A program made the translations under genes and the position numbers. A stretch of 32,493 nucleotides of DNA from Chthonomonadia bacterium (GTDB taxonomy: Bacteria > Armatimonadota > HRBIN16). The notes below the pieces were generated by a model. That model had not been told where the DNA came from. It worked only from the letters and a program-made list of their open reading frames with translations, and made no database searches. Where the stretch lies: assembly GCA_013314755.1 (NCBI GenBank), contig JABUFA010000038.1, forward strand, positions 1 to 32,493, given 5' to 3'. Below are positions 7,129-15,964 of this stretch, in pieces (position 1 is the first letter of the stretch; each line of letters opens with the position of its first letter).

Positions 7129-9822
7129 ATGAGCCGGTCACATACGAAAACACAGGATACTACCCTCACCGCACGTGAGATGGATGCCGCGCCCTCCAGC
7201 GACGGCGTTATCGCCCAGCACATGCGCGCGGAGTGGCTGAACACCCTGGCGGAGATGCAAGATGCCCGCGAGATAGGGGAATGGGTGCGCCATCAGCGCG
7301 AGCAGATGATGCAAAACCTGCGTGCCCCCGAAGATGGGCTGGAGGCTTGCCGTTCGTTTACCGCCCTTGCCGATGCAGTGGTGCGCCGCCTGTTTACCCT
7401 GGCCGTCCAGCGTGCGCGGGTTCCACACCCCCCCGAAATCGCGGTGGCAGCAACGGGCGGCTACGGGCGCATGGACCTGTCTCCCCATTCCGATATCGAC
7501 ATTACCTTCATTCCCGAACGAGACGGCGACGCCGCCACCGACCGCATCATCCGCGAGATGTTTCGCCTGCTCATGGACGTGTTGATGGAATACGGGCGTC
7601 TCAAGGTCGGCTACGCCTATCGCCTGCTGGATGACTGCCCGACGCTGGACCACACCACCCAGACGACGCTGGTGGATGCGAGGCTGGTAACTGGCAGTCG
7701 CCGCGTCTTCGCGCGGTTCCTTGAGGAGTTCTGGGCACATTTCAATCCCACCGACTTCCTGTTCCGAAAAATCCGCGAACGGCGACAGATACGCGCCAAA
7801 TACGGGACCACGCCCTATCTGGTAGAGCCTCATGTGAAAGAGGGCGCGGGAGGGCTGCGCGATATTCATCTGGTGCGCTGGCTGGGGGCAGGCTGGGCTG
7901 GGCTGCCAACCGCAGGAGAGTGGGAATATCTGGTATCGCGCGAGTGGCTGACCGAAGAAGATGCGCACCACCTCGCTCAGGCTCAGGAGTTTCTGACGCG
8001 GGTGCGCAACCATCTGCACGTGCTGGCGGGTGAACAGCGCGACCTGCTGACCATCGCCAAGCAGGAAGAGATTGCCCAGCGCATGGGCTACCAGCCACAG
8101 GAACATACTCCGGCGGTGGAGCTGTTCATGCACGATTACTATACCTACGCCGTGCACGCCCACCGAATCTGCGAAGAGATTATCCACCGGGTGGAGCAGT
8201 CGCGGCACGTGCTGGGCATTGGGCTGGATTGCGAGCGCAAAGAGGTAATTGCCTCCGAAAACTTGCTCCAGCGCGAGGACCCGGTGTGGATGCTGTGGGC
8301 AATTCGGCTGGCACAGCAGTACGAACTGAACCTGAGCGTCCCGCTCCAGCGGTTCATGCGTTCGGTTGCTTCTACGAAGCCCCAGACACGCGACCCCAAA
8401 CACCTGGCAGAGACCTTCCTCTCCATCCTGCAGGCACCGGAAGGAGTGGCACGTGCCCTGCGACAGATGGCGGAGACAGGCGTTCTCGGCTGGATACTGC
8501 CGGAGTTTGAAAGTATACGCACCCTGATTCCCTATGACCCCTCGCACGAGTTTACCGTCGGTGAGCATACCCTGCGAGTGATAGAGAATCTGGAGGGGCT
8601 GAACACCATCACTGACCCGCACTACGCAGATTACCGGCGTATCTTTCAGGAGACGCCCCATCGCGAGGTGCTGTATCTCGCCGCTTTACTGCACGACGCG
8701 GGCAAAGGCATCCCCGACAAAGACCATTCCGAGGCGGGGGCGGCGCTGGCGGAACAGGTCGGGCGAAGGCTCTTCCTCAGCGAGGACGCTATTGCCGACC
8801 TTGTTTTCCTGGTGCGACATCACCTGTTGATGGCGGAGACCTCGCGCCTGCGTGACCTGAATCTGGATGAAACCATCCGCGACTTCGTGCATGTGGTGGA
8901 TACCATCGACCGCCTGAACATGCTATATCTGCTGACCTATGCCGACACCCACGCGGTGGGCAGCGGCGTCTGGACGGAGGTCAAAGCGGCTTTTCTGCGC
9001 GAACTTCACCGCAAAGCCGAGCGATTCCTGATGGCAAGCGAAGCGGTGGAACATGCGCCTCCGGATATGGGACGGTTCCGGCGCAGACTGGTCAAGGAGC
9101 TGAGCCTGGAGAACCTGCCGGAGGAGATGGTCACGCGCCACCTGAACCTGATGCCCGCTACGTACCTGCTGAACACCGCTCAGGAACAAATTGGTCTGCA
9201 TATCCGCATGGTTCAGGAAGCGATTCAGGGAGTGCCTCAGCTGGCGTTCCAGACCCCACCCGACGCCTCGGTCACCGAGCTGACCGTATGTGCTATCGAC
9301 GATCCAGAGCCCGGTCTGCTGGCGAAAATCGCAGGAGTTCTGTACGCCGCGCAGGTGGCGGTGCACGCAGCGAACGTGTTCACCCGCTCAGGCGAGATTA
9401 AGGTGGCAATAGATACCCTGTGGGTGGACTATCGCGGGCGTCCCATCCCACCTGCCAAGCGCGCCGAAATCGAGGAGAACATGAAAGCAGTGCTGACCGG
9501 GGAGACATCGGTAACCGACCTGCTACACCGCGGTCGTCGGACAGGGCAGGCGCCTCCTGAGCTGGTCAACCTGGTCATCCACCACGACCTCTCCGAACAG
9601 TTTACCGTGATTGAGGTGCGTACCACAGAGCATATCGGTATGTTATACTGGGTGTGCCGTGCGCTCTCTCGGCTGGGATGGAACATTCACAGCGCCAAAC
9701 TCAGCACTTGGGCGGGGAAGGCGGTCGGCGTTTTCTATGTCACCGATACCGAAGGGCGCAAGTTCCACGCCGACGCTCAACGGTTGAAGGATACGCTGGC
9801 AGAAGGCATCAGCGCCCTGTAG
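7129..9822 (+). CDS. glnD: [Protein-PII] uridylyltransferase / uridylyl-removing enzyme
   Basis: GlnD senses glutamine and adds UMP to, or removes it from, the PII signal proteins that control nitrogen assimilation. The 897-residue protein shows the full domain order. A nucleotidyltransferase domain carries GGYGR at 110-114 and the metal-binding SDID at 121-124. A helical linker follows, then an HD hydrolase domain with LLHDAGKG near 515-525, and two C-terminal ACT domains at about 713-790 and 824-897 that bind glutamine. The ATG at 7129 follows the permease stop by three bases with GGAGTGA upstream. It is the last gene of the run. The next gene faces it with only ten bases between stops, so no separate terminator is seen. 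Confidence 0.96.
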   Translation: MSRSHTKTQDTTLTAREMDAAPSSDGVIAQHMRAEWLNTLAEMQDAREIGEWVRHQREQMMQNLRAPEDGLEACRSFTALADAVVRRLFTLAVQRARVPHPPEIAVAATGGYGRMDLSPHSDIDITFIPERDGDAATDRIIREMFRLLMDVLMEYGRLKVGYAYRLLDDCPTLDHTTQTTLVDARLVTGSRRVFARFLEEFWAHFNPTDFLFRKIRERRQIRAKYGTTPYLVEPHVKEGAGGLRDIHLVRWLGAGWAGLPTAGEWEYLVSREWLTEEDAHHLAQAQEFLTRVRNHLHVLAGEQRDLLTIAKQEEIAQRMGYQPQEHTPAVELFMHDYYTYAVHAHRICEEIIHRVEQSRHVLGIGLDCERKEVIASENLLQREDPVWMLWAIRLAQQYELNLSVPLQRFMRSVASTKPQTRDPKHLAETFLSILQAPEGVARALRQMAETGVLGWILPEFESIRTLIPYDPSHEFTVGEHTLRVIENLEGLNTITDPHYADYRRIFQETPHREVLYLAALLHDAGKGIPDKDHSEAGAALAEQVGRRLFLSEDAIADLVFLVRHHLLMAETSRLRDLNLDETIRDFVHVVDTIDRLNMLYLLTYADTHAVGSGVWTEVKAAFLRELHRKAERFLMASEAVEHAPPDMGRFRRRLVKELSLENLPEEMVTRHLNLMPATYLLNTAQEQIGLHIRMVQEAIQGVPQLAFQTPPDASVTELTVCAIDDPEPGLLAKIAGVLYAAQVAVHAANVFTRSGEIKVAIDTLWVDYRGRPIPPAKRAEIEENMKAVLTGETSVTDLLHRGRRTGQAPPELVNLVIHHDLSEQFTVIEVRTTEHIGMLYWVCRALSRLGWNIHSAKLSTWAGKAVGVFYVTDTEGRKFHADAQRLKDTLAEGISAL

Positions 9823-9832
9823 CGCGGAGGGT

Positions 9833-10459
9833 TCAGGGAACCCATCCCCACACCCTGAGCACTTCCAGCACCGCTGGACGCTCCCACAGCCATTCCACTC
9901 TTATCCAGAAACCTTCGACGGCGGTGGAGTGATACTCACCCGCTCCACCCATAAAGGCAGGGCGATAGATACCCTGTTCCGATAACACGTAAAACTCTAC
10001 CTGTTTCCGCTCTGGGTCCACAATCCAGTATTCTTTCACCCCTGCCCGCTCATATTCGTAGTACTTCTCACCGCGGTCGCGGGCACGGCTTTCAGGGCTG
10101 ATGATTTCTACCACCAGGTCGGCGGGACCGTCCAGAAAATGGCGCTGGATCAGGTGCTGGCGAGACGAGGCGACGAACAGGATATCCGGCGAGCGACCGG
10201 GTAAATCCGCGCCGCTCTTCATCTGGAAGGGTTCGGTCAGCACAATACCTGTTCCTCTGGTGCTCGCATACGTCTCAAGCAGGGCGGTCAGATAGCTTAC
10301 TATCAATTGGTGTTCGTCACTGATGGGACTCATCAGAATAACCTCTCCATCCACCCATTCCGCCCAAGTATCCTCATCCAGCCACTGCAAAAACTGCTCA
10401 TAAGACAGTTTGCCCTTTGGAAGGGGACGGGTGGAGGTTTTCAGTGACTCGGTCGCCAT
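9833..10459 (-). CDS. Uma2-family protein (DUF820, PD-(D/E)XK fold)
   Basis: This 208-residue protein belongs to the Uma2/DUF820 family of putative restriction-like nucleases, multiplied in Cyanobacteria and Armatimonadota. Visible signatures are the N-terminal LSYEQFLQWLDE segment, a motif with PDILFV (metal-binding Asp), VVEIISPESR (the E-x-K-like strand) and the EYWIVDPERKQVEFY strand. The ATG at 10459 follows GGAGGTGG. An upstream extension to 10879 in the same frame runs into the neighbouring gene's coding region and is rejected. It converges on glnD and is not clearly linked to any function here. No transposase is adjacent, so mobility is not shown. Biological role is unknown for the family. 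Confidence 0.87.
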   Translation of the reverse strand: MATESLKTSTRPLPKGKLSYEQFLQWLDEDTWAEWVDGEVILMSPISDEHQLIVSYLTALLETYASTRGTGIVLTEPFQMKSGADLPGRSPDILFVASSRQHLIQRHFLDGPADLVVEIISPESRARDRGEKYYEYERAGVKEYWIVDPERKQVEFYVLSEQGIYRPAFMGGAGEYHSTAVEGFWIRVEWLWERPAVLEVLRVWGWVP

Positions 10460-10497
10460 CGCCACCACCTCCACCCGTATTATAGCACACGCCAGGG

Positions 10498-13158
10498 CTA
10501 TCGCTCTATCAGATAGTACATCACCGATGGCTGTAGCGTGATGGTGCCTCCCGTGGAAGCCCTGCCCGTGGGATATCCGTTGCAGTCCAGAGGAGTAACC
10601 TTCAGCTGGCGAGCATCGGGGCGGGTGAGAGTGACCGTACCGCCGAAGCGCCTCACGTTGATGGGCGCTGTACCGAGGCTTCGAATCGCCCGTTTGCCCG
10701 TTCCGGGTGCGCTCCAGCCGTAGTTGGTGTCCTCGCTCATCACCTGCAAAAGCATTTTGCGCGAGGTACGCAGTGGCTGTCCGTCCAGCGGAACGAGCAG
10801 TACCGAGCCGTATTCCATATCCGCTTTCACGGTGACGTCGTTCAAGCGCAGAGTGCCCGCATCGCGCAGAAAGCCACACGCCCCCTGCGCCTTGGGTGCG
10901 TTCACCGTCACCAGCGCCTTCGCGTAATCCCAGAGCAGCTCGCCCGTCACACTGCGCACACGCCCGGCAGTGCGGTCAATGTAACGCGAGAGGTCGGCGA
11001 TTTGCGAGGGCGTGTCTCGCTCCACGAAGTTCATGACCACCTTGCCGACCAAATGCGCGAGCGGGTCAATCGCCTCCAGCTGCGAAACCGCTGTTGTCTG
11101 CCCTGCGGGAATATCCCTGGCTCGCAGTTCGTCCAGGTTGACAGGCTGAGAGACCGGCGCGCCCTTCAGCGCAAACAGGTCGGATAGCTTCAGGTTTGCC
11201 ACCACTACGGGGCGCGCCTCCTGCACCAGTCCCTGCCGGAAGACCAGCGCCGCGGCTGGAAACTGCCCGAAGACCACCGGCGTCTGGATGGAGAACTTGC
11301 TCAGTACCTGCTGCCAGCTCGGTCCGCTCAGCGCGAAAAAGTAGACGCCATCGGTTCCCTGCAGAACGCCGTAAGTGGCAAACAGGAAGGGGAAATCCGC
11401 GCGGAAGCGGTTTGGAGGCGTCCAGTTCACCTCGCTGATGATGGAGGGCAAGCCGTTGTAGATAACGTCCATCAGCGGCAGGGAACCCTTCGCCACCTCC
11501 GTGAGGGCGCAGGCATCGTCGTAGAGGTCGCCCACGCTCAGCGACCAACCAGCCCGCTCGCCTTCATGCGGTCCGCCGAAGTAGCCGTGCCGGTCCATAT
11601 AGTCACAAACGGCGTTGCTCCACTTGTCCAGCGGACCCAGTATCTGTGCGCTGGCGGTAATCCAGTTCGACGCCTGCACCAGCCCCTTGTAGCCGAGGTC
11701 ACGCTTCAGATAATCGCGCATCTGCGCGAAGAACTGACGCTGGTGTTTGGCGAGGAACTCGGCGGTGTCCTGGGCGCGTTTGGTTCGCTGGTTGAACATC
11801 TCCCACAGCCCCATGAAGCCCGCACGTCCCTCTGCCTCGTTGTCGCCGCGGATGCGTTCACCGCCCCACGCTGAAAACGCCGCGCCAAGCGAGCCGTACT
11901 TCTGCTTCAGCCACTCGCCAAACGCCTTCTCCAGAATCTCCATCTGCTGGGCGGGAATGTTCTGGTAGGGTGTGAACGTCCAGAAGAAGTACGAGTCCTC
12001 GTTAACCAGCTCCACCATCGCCACCGCTGGTTCGTCCTTCAGCGCAACGCCTGTGTAGGGGTTCGGCGTGGTCATCAAATCGCGCCACCAGCCGCGGTAA
12101 ATCTGCTGGAACCGCTGATTAAAGAAGGGCATGGCGAACGGATGCTGGTTGTTGTAGTCGCCATAGCCGTCTTCGCGGGTGAAGCGCAGCCACAACGGGA
12201 AGTAGATGGACAGGGTGCAGTAGATGCCCTGCCGTTTCATCGCGGAAATGAAGTAGAAGTACTTGTCGAGGTACTCTCGGTCTACCTTCGTGTAATCCTG
12301 TCCCCAGATGCCGCCGTGCATGCGTACCATGTTCACTCCATACTTGGCAAGCATCCGCGCCAGGTGGTCGACGGAAGCCCTGTCCATGCGGATAATGTCG
12401 GGACCAGCGTTCACCGCCCAGAAGCGCACCGGTTTGCCCGTCTTGCTGTGCACGAACTGCCCGTTTTTGACCACAATCCACCCGTTCTCGCCTGCAAACT
12501 TCTCGTTGAGAGAGCGCAGGTCGATAGGGGAGGGGCGGAACGTATCGGGATCAGGCTCAAAGGCGAACCAGCCATCCATTGCAAGGTTGTACTTTTGACC
12601 CGGCTTCAGTTTGCCGTTCGGCACAGTGTAGCTGGTGGTGAGCAGGAAAGCGTCAAAGCACACGGCTCCCTCGTTCTGCAGAACCTCAATGCGCAGACGA
12701 TGCGTGCCTGCACTCAGCTTCACCTGCCCCAGCGATACCCAGTTCGCAACGACGAACTGGCGGATAGGCGCCTCATCCAGCAGAGAAACATCGCGTCCAC
12801 AAACCTGCCACTCCTGCGAATCGAACCGCCAGCGGAAAGGACCGTGCTTCCAGAACTTGCGGGCGAAGAAGTAGTAGGTGGCGGTTTGCGGCACCTTCAC
12901 CTCGTATTCCAAAAACAGGGTTTTGCCGCCGTAGTTGCCGTCCGCACCAATCCACCTGCCTTCGGACAGCACGCTTGCCTCCTGCGCGTTCGCAGGCTCA
13001 AAGGTGTGCCTTTCGGGGAAGTTTGTTACAGCGGGCTTTTCTCCTTCCCACCACACCCACACGTTTTGCGCGTTACCCGGCGGCGCAGGGCGTGTTCCCT
13101 GCGCGTTGCATCCTGCCATCACGCTCACCACTAACAGAACTATCCATCTCCACCGCAT
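10498..13158 (-). CDS. Large lipoprotein, clan GH-A-like glycoside hydrolase
   Basis: This 886-residue secreted protein begins with a lipoprotein signal. A hydrophobic stretch ends in VMAGC, so Cys16 is probably lipidated. Residues about 30-190 look like a carbohydrate-binding beta-sandwich (WWEGE, then a cluster of aromatic strands). About 215-620 form a TIM-barrel of clan GH-A type, starting with a FWAVN strand. A likely acid/base Glu is E387 (LVNED) and a likely nucleophile is E576 (ISEVNW), with the order and spacing expected for strands beta-4 and beta-7. A beta-rich C-terminus follows. The precise GH family cannot be assigned by eye; GH5-like is the closest guess. The start has GAGGAGG upstream. 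It lies 63 bases downstream of another hydrolase on the same strand, so they may share a transcript. Confidence 0.78.
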   Translation of the reverse strand: MRWRWIVLLVVSVMAGCNAQGTRPAPPGNAQNVWVWWEGEKPAVTNFPERHTFEPANAQEASVLSEGRWIGADGNYGGKTLFLEYEVKVPQTATYYFFARKFWKHGPFRWRFDSQEWQVCGRDVSLLDEAPIRQFVVANWVSLGQVKLSAGTHRLRIEVLQNEGAVCFDAFLLTTSYTVPNGKLKPGQKYNLAMDGWFAFEPDPDTFRPSPIDLRSLNEKFAGENGWIVVKNGQFVHSKTGKPVRFWAVNAGPDIIRMDRASVDHLARMLAKYGVNMVRMHGGIWGQDYTKVDREYLDKYFYFISAMKRQGIYCTLSIYFPLWLRFTREDGYGDYNNQHPFAMPFFNQRFQQIYRGWWRDLMTTPNPYTGVALKDEPAVAMVELVNEDSYFFWTFTPYQNIPAQQMEILEKAFGEWLKQKYGSLGAAFSAWGGERIRGDNEAEGRAGFMGLWEMFNQRTKRAQDTAEFLAKHQRQFFAQMRDYLKRDLGYKGLVQASNWITASAQILGPLDKWSNAVCDYMDRHGYFGGPHEGERAGWSLSVGDLYDDACALTEVAKGSLPLMDVIYNGLPSIISEVNWTPPNRFRADFPFLFATYGVLQGTDGVYFFALSGPSWQQVLSKFSIQTPVVFGQFPAAALVFRQGLVQEARPVVVANLKLSDLFALKGAPVSQPVNLDELRARDIPAGQTTAVSQLEAIDPLAHLVGKVVMNFVERDTPSQIADLSRYIDRTAGRVRSVTGELLWDYAKALVTVNAPKAQGACGFLRDAGTLRLNDVTVKADMEYGSVLLVPLDGQPLRTSRKMLLQVMSEDTNYGWSAPGTGKRAIRSLGTAPINVRRFGGTVTLTRPDARQLKVTPLDCNGYPTGRASTGGTITLQPSVMYYLIER

Positions 13159-13221
13159 GTTTGTCCCAAGCCTCCTCGCACAGATGTTGGTATCGAGTTC
13201 CGCAGCTGTCTGCAGCTCCGT

Positions 13222-14775
13222 TTACTGTGTTGTTCCGACTCGTTGTCCCAGTTCTTTTGCCCACTCCATGACGGCTTTGAATTTGGGGGTAGGGGGTTCA
13301 TCGTAATACTGAATCAGCCCCCAGCAACCCCACTTGCTCCACCTGCTTACCGAAGAGAAGTGGCAGAACAAGCCACCTTCCATTTCTGCCCACGCCCGCA
13401 GATACTTGCGATAGATTTCCGCCATCCGCGGGTGATAGTTCGCCTCCATGAACAGCTTCGTCAGCTTCTCGTTGTTTTCGGAACCGCCAACCCCAACAAG
13501 ATGCTGACCTCCTTCGTAGGCTATCAGGCTCAACTTATACCTGTCCGCAACCTTCTTCTGTTCTCTCATCCAGCTGATTGCTTCAGGCAGGGAGACAGTT
13601 TCCACATGGTCCAACAGTCGGTCAACCGACCACGTGGCGACCTCGCTCTCGGAGGGGGTGCTTGTTGGCGAGACGTTCAGCGAAATATAGGGGGCGATAG
13701 CCAGCACATCGGCTTGCCTGTACGCTTCCCGGAAGGACAGGATTTGTTCTGAAACGTAGGGGTTCGCCGCCTGCGATGCCAGCACCCGAACAATCCGTTT
13801 CGTCCCGCCGAAGACCCTCTCCCAGATACGGAAAATCTGCATTGACCGATAAGCGTTGTACCGCCACCCTTCTTCCCAGGGTTTGTCGCCGAACCCCAGC
13901 TTTTGTCCCTGCTGTGCAGCGTACTGATGCTGGGGGAAGATGCCGTTCCAAACCTCGTTGGAGTACTCCACATACACCTTCAGCGACGGATCCAGCCTTT
14001 CCTTAACCGTCCTCGCAAACTGGTAAACGTAGTCGTCATCCGCCATGTGCGGCATACAGAACCATGCATCGGCTTTCAGGCGATTGCACAGGTCGACCAT
14101 CCATTCAACCGCCACACCCTTCGCGGAAAAGGTCGCATCTTCCACCTTCGGACGTTCGTCCCAGCGAGTAATCTGCGAACCGTTAGTTGCCATCCAGTCC
14201 ATAAATCGGAAACACGCTACGCCCCGCCACCGATTTAAGAACGCAGGATGCCAGCACGGAGTTCTGCGGTCTGAAAGCCTGAAACCGGGCATGACGACCC
14301 GGATATTCCGAACATGATTGCCCGGTCTGGTGCGCAGAAGACGCAGGAACATCGCCCCTTTGCTGGGATCAACCTGCACCGTGAGCCTTCCCGGCTCACG
14401 CCTGACAACTCTTGCTGCGTTCCAGAAATCGATATCGCCTTCTCCTTCATAGACAACCGTGTATTCGCCCGCGGGATAGTGCCCCTCATCTATGGTGCAC
14501 ATCAGTGTTTCCGCCCAGCAATCCGGTTCAAGGCGTTTGACCCAGCCGTAATCGTCCAGGACAAGTTTCGGTCCCTGTCCCCAGCCGGCATCTTTGCGCT
14601 GGCTGATCCATGGGCGGGACATTCGGAAGACATCAAAGAAGGGCAGTTCCGTGTTCCAGTCCGCGATGCCTGCAAGATTCATCCCAAGCCTTGCACCGGT
14701 TGCTCCACCCTGTCGCTGAGCACCTACCGGGAAACCAAGCAATGTCGTCAACAGCTCCTCTATGCTTTCCACCAT
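13222..14775 (-). CDS. Putative clan GH-A-like glycoside hydrolase
   Basis: This 517-residue protein has an N-terminal beta-rich region (about 40-160) and a TIM-barrel-like region from about 175. E274 in the YSNEVWN motif matches the acid/base position of clan GH-A enzymes. E421 in AYEGGQH is a candidate nucleophile on the second catalytic strand. The many tryptophans and the GLIQYYDEPPTPKF ending are typical of bacterial polysaccharide-degrading proteins. No signal peptide is evident: the N-terminus is MVESIEELLTTLLGFPVG. It is either cytoplasmic or the true start or a frameshift hides the signal. It is transcribed away from a GH20-like gene, with a LacI-type palindrome in the shared 75-base spacer. 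Family and substrate are unknown. Confidence 0.75.
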   Translation of the reverse strand: MVESIEELLTTLLGFPVGAQRQGGATGARLGMNLAGIADWNTELPFFDVFRMSRPWISQRKDAGWGQGPKLVLDDYGWVKRLEPDCWAETLMCTIDEGHYPAGEYTVVYEGEGDIDFWNAARVVRREPGRLTVQVDPSKGAMFLRLLRTRPGNHVRNIRVVMPGFRLSDRRTPCWHPAFLNRWRGVACFRFMDWMATNGSQITRWDERPKVEDATFSAKGVAVEWMVDLCNRLKADAWFCMPHMADDDYVYQFARTVKERLDPSLKVYVEYSNEVWNGIFPQHQYAAQQGQKLGFGDKPWEEGWRYNAYRSMQIFRIWERVFGGTKRIVRVLASQAANPYVSEQILSFREAYRQADVLAIAPYISLNVSPTSTPSESEVATWSVDRLLDHVETVSLPEAISWMREQKKVADRYKLSLIAYEGGQHLVGVGGSENNEKLTKLFMEANYHPRMAEIYRKYLRAWAEMEGGLFCHFSSVSRWSKWGCWGLIQYYDEPPTPKFKAVMEWAKELGQRVGTTQ

Positions 14776-14793
14776 ATCTCCCCATCTTCCCTC

Positions 14794-14809
14794 ACTAAAT
14801 CGTTTTAGT
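14794..14809. promoter_or_regulatory. LacI-family-type operator palindrome
   Basis: ACTAAATCGTTTTAGT is a 16-base inverted repeat matching at 14 of 16 positions with a central CG. This fits the AAnCGnTT core known for LacI/GalR and CcpA-type operators. It sits between two divergent sugar-enzyme genes (starts at 14775 and 14851), where one bound repressor could control both. A TAGTAT that could be a -10 element for the rightward gene overlaps its right edge. No LacI-family regulator is encoded in the window. Confidence 0.55.
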
Positions 14810-14850
14810 ATTCGGTAGAGAGCGAGGCACCTCCTGCAGGAACTCTATCC

Positions 14851-15816
14851 ATGCGTATAGAAGCAGTAGGGGAGGACTGCGAAAGGCGGGCAAACAACAT
14901 GTACTGGGCGTATCTGGTACACCTGAGTTTCAACATGTGGTGCGACCGCGAGGCGACAGAATGGCATGGCTACGGCATCTATAAGCCGTACCTGCGCTTT
15001 GACGAAACGCTGTGGAACGACCTGGTAGAGGAGATGGCACGCGCGGGCGTCAACATGGTGGTGCTGGACCTGGGCGACGGCGTGCAGTATCATTCCCATC
15101 CCGAAATCGCGGTGACCGGTGCATGGAGCAGGGAGAAACTGCGCCAGGAGCTCGCCCGCCTTCGCGATAGGGGCATGGAACCCATCCCCAAGATGAACTT
15201 CTCCACCGCGCACGACGCCTGGCTGGGAGAGTACTCCCGCTGTGTGTCCAGCCCGCGCTACTATACCGTCTGCCGTGACCTGATTGAGGAGGCGATTGAG
15301 CTGTTTGACCAGCCCCGCTTCTTCCACCTCGGCATGGACGAGGAGACGTGGGAGCACCAGCGGCACTATGCTTACGCCGTGGTGCGCCAGCATGAGCTGT
15401 GGTGGGAGGATTTTCACTTCCTGGTCCAGCAGGTGGAAAGGCATGGTGTGCGCGCGTGGATATGGTCGGACTACTGCTGGCATCATCCAGAGGCGTTTGT
15501 GCAGAACATGCCGCGCTCGGTTCTGCAGAGCAACTGGTACTACGGTGCGGAGATGGATACGCAGGACGTCGCGGTGCGTGCGTATATAGAACTGGCACAG
15601 CATGGTTTCGAGCAGATACCGACCGGCAGTAACTGGTCTAACGACGTGAACTTTGGGCGCACCGTGCGCTTTTGTCGGGAGAACGTTCCTGCCGGGCGTC
15701 TGCTGGGCTTTTTGCAAACCAGCTGGATGCCTACTCTGGAGGAGTGCCGGCAGAAGCATCTCGACGCGCTGAGGCAGATTGCTTCCGCGAGGGAAGAGGT
15801 AGAAAGAGAAAGGTAG
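14851..15816 (+). CDS. GH20-like glycoside hydrolase-fold protein
   Basis: This 321-residue protein is a compact TIM-barrel. The FHLGMDEE motif (D163-E164) resembles the H-x-G-x-D-E catalytic pair of family 20 beta-hexosaminidases and their relatives. Nearby strands (NMVVLDLGDG, PIPKMNFST, ARIWSDY-like RAWIWSDY, SNWYYG) fit the rest of such a barrel. There is no signal peptide, so it probably acts in the cytoplasm on imported oligosaccharides, or its true function differs. The ATG at 14851 has a weak GCAGGA site. An ATG at 14899 (MYWAYL) begins the more conserved-looking part and is a plausible alternative. It shares a regulated spacer with the leftward hydrolase. Substrate unknown. Confidence 0.7.
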   Translation: MRIEAVGEDCERRANNMYWAYLVHLSFNMWCDREATEWHGYGIYKPYLRFDETLWNDLVEEMARAGVNMVVLDLGDGVQYHSHPEIAVTGAWSREKLRQELARLRDRGMEPIPKMNFSTAHDAWLGEYSRCVSSPRYYTVCRDLIEEAIELFDQPRFFHLGMDEETWEHQRHYAYAVVRQHELWWEDFHFLVQQVERHGVRAWIWSDYCWHHPEAFVQNMPRSVLQSNWYYGAEMDTQDVAVRAYIELAQHGFEQIPTGSNWSNDVNFGRTVRFCRENVPAGRLLGFLQTSWMPTLEECRQKHLDALRQIASAREEVERER

Positions 15817-15834
15817 AAATTTGAGCACACAAAT

Positions 15835-15846
15835 AAAGTATACTTT
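15835..15846. promoter_or_regulatory. Perfect 12-bp palindrome upstream of the response regulator
   Basis: AAAGTATACTTT is a perfect palindrome located 20 bases before the -35 box of the next gene. It could bind a dimeric regulator. It is AT-rich against a GC-rich background. No function can be shown from sequence. Confidence 0.35.
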
Positions 15847-15865
15847 TCTCTACTATGCAGATATG

Positions 15866-15895
15866 TTGACAATCTGCCGAGAGGTATGATAGCAT
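15866..15895 (+). promoter_or_regulatory. Promoter of the response regulator gene
   Basis: A consensus TTGACA at 15866-15871 is followed after 18 bases by TAGCAT at 15890-15895, about 70 bases before the start codon. The leader holds a possible 19-residue reading frame (GTG at 15906) whose TGA overlaps the ATG of the regulator as TGATG. Confidence 0.55.
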
Positions 15896-15964
15896 CATTT
15901 AAGGAGTGAATACGAGGACATACGAGCCTTCACAAGAGGAGATGGAGGAGGAAAGGCGCAACTG

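Noticed and set aside
7138-8661. Long minus-strand frame (507 codons) opposite glnD
   Set aside because: The plus strand encodes a full GlnD with all motifs; the antisense frame shows no recognisable fold and no good start site.
9833-10879. Extended form of the Uma2 protein starting at 10879
   Set aside because: The added 140 residues overlap the neighbouring hydrolase and lack conservation, while the ATG at 10459 has a strong ribosome site.
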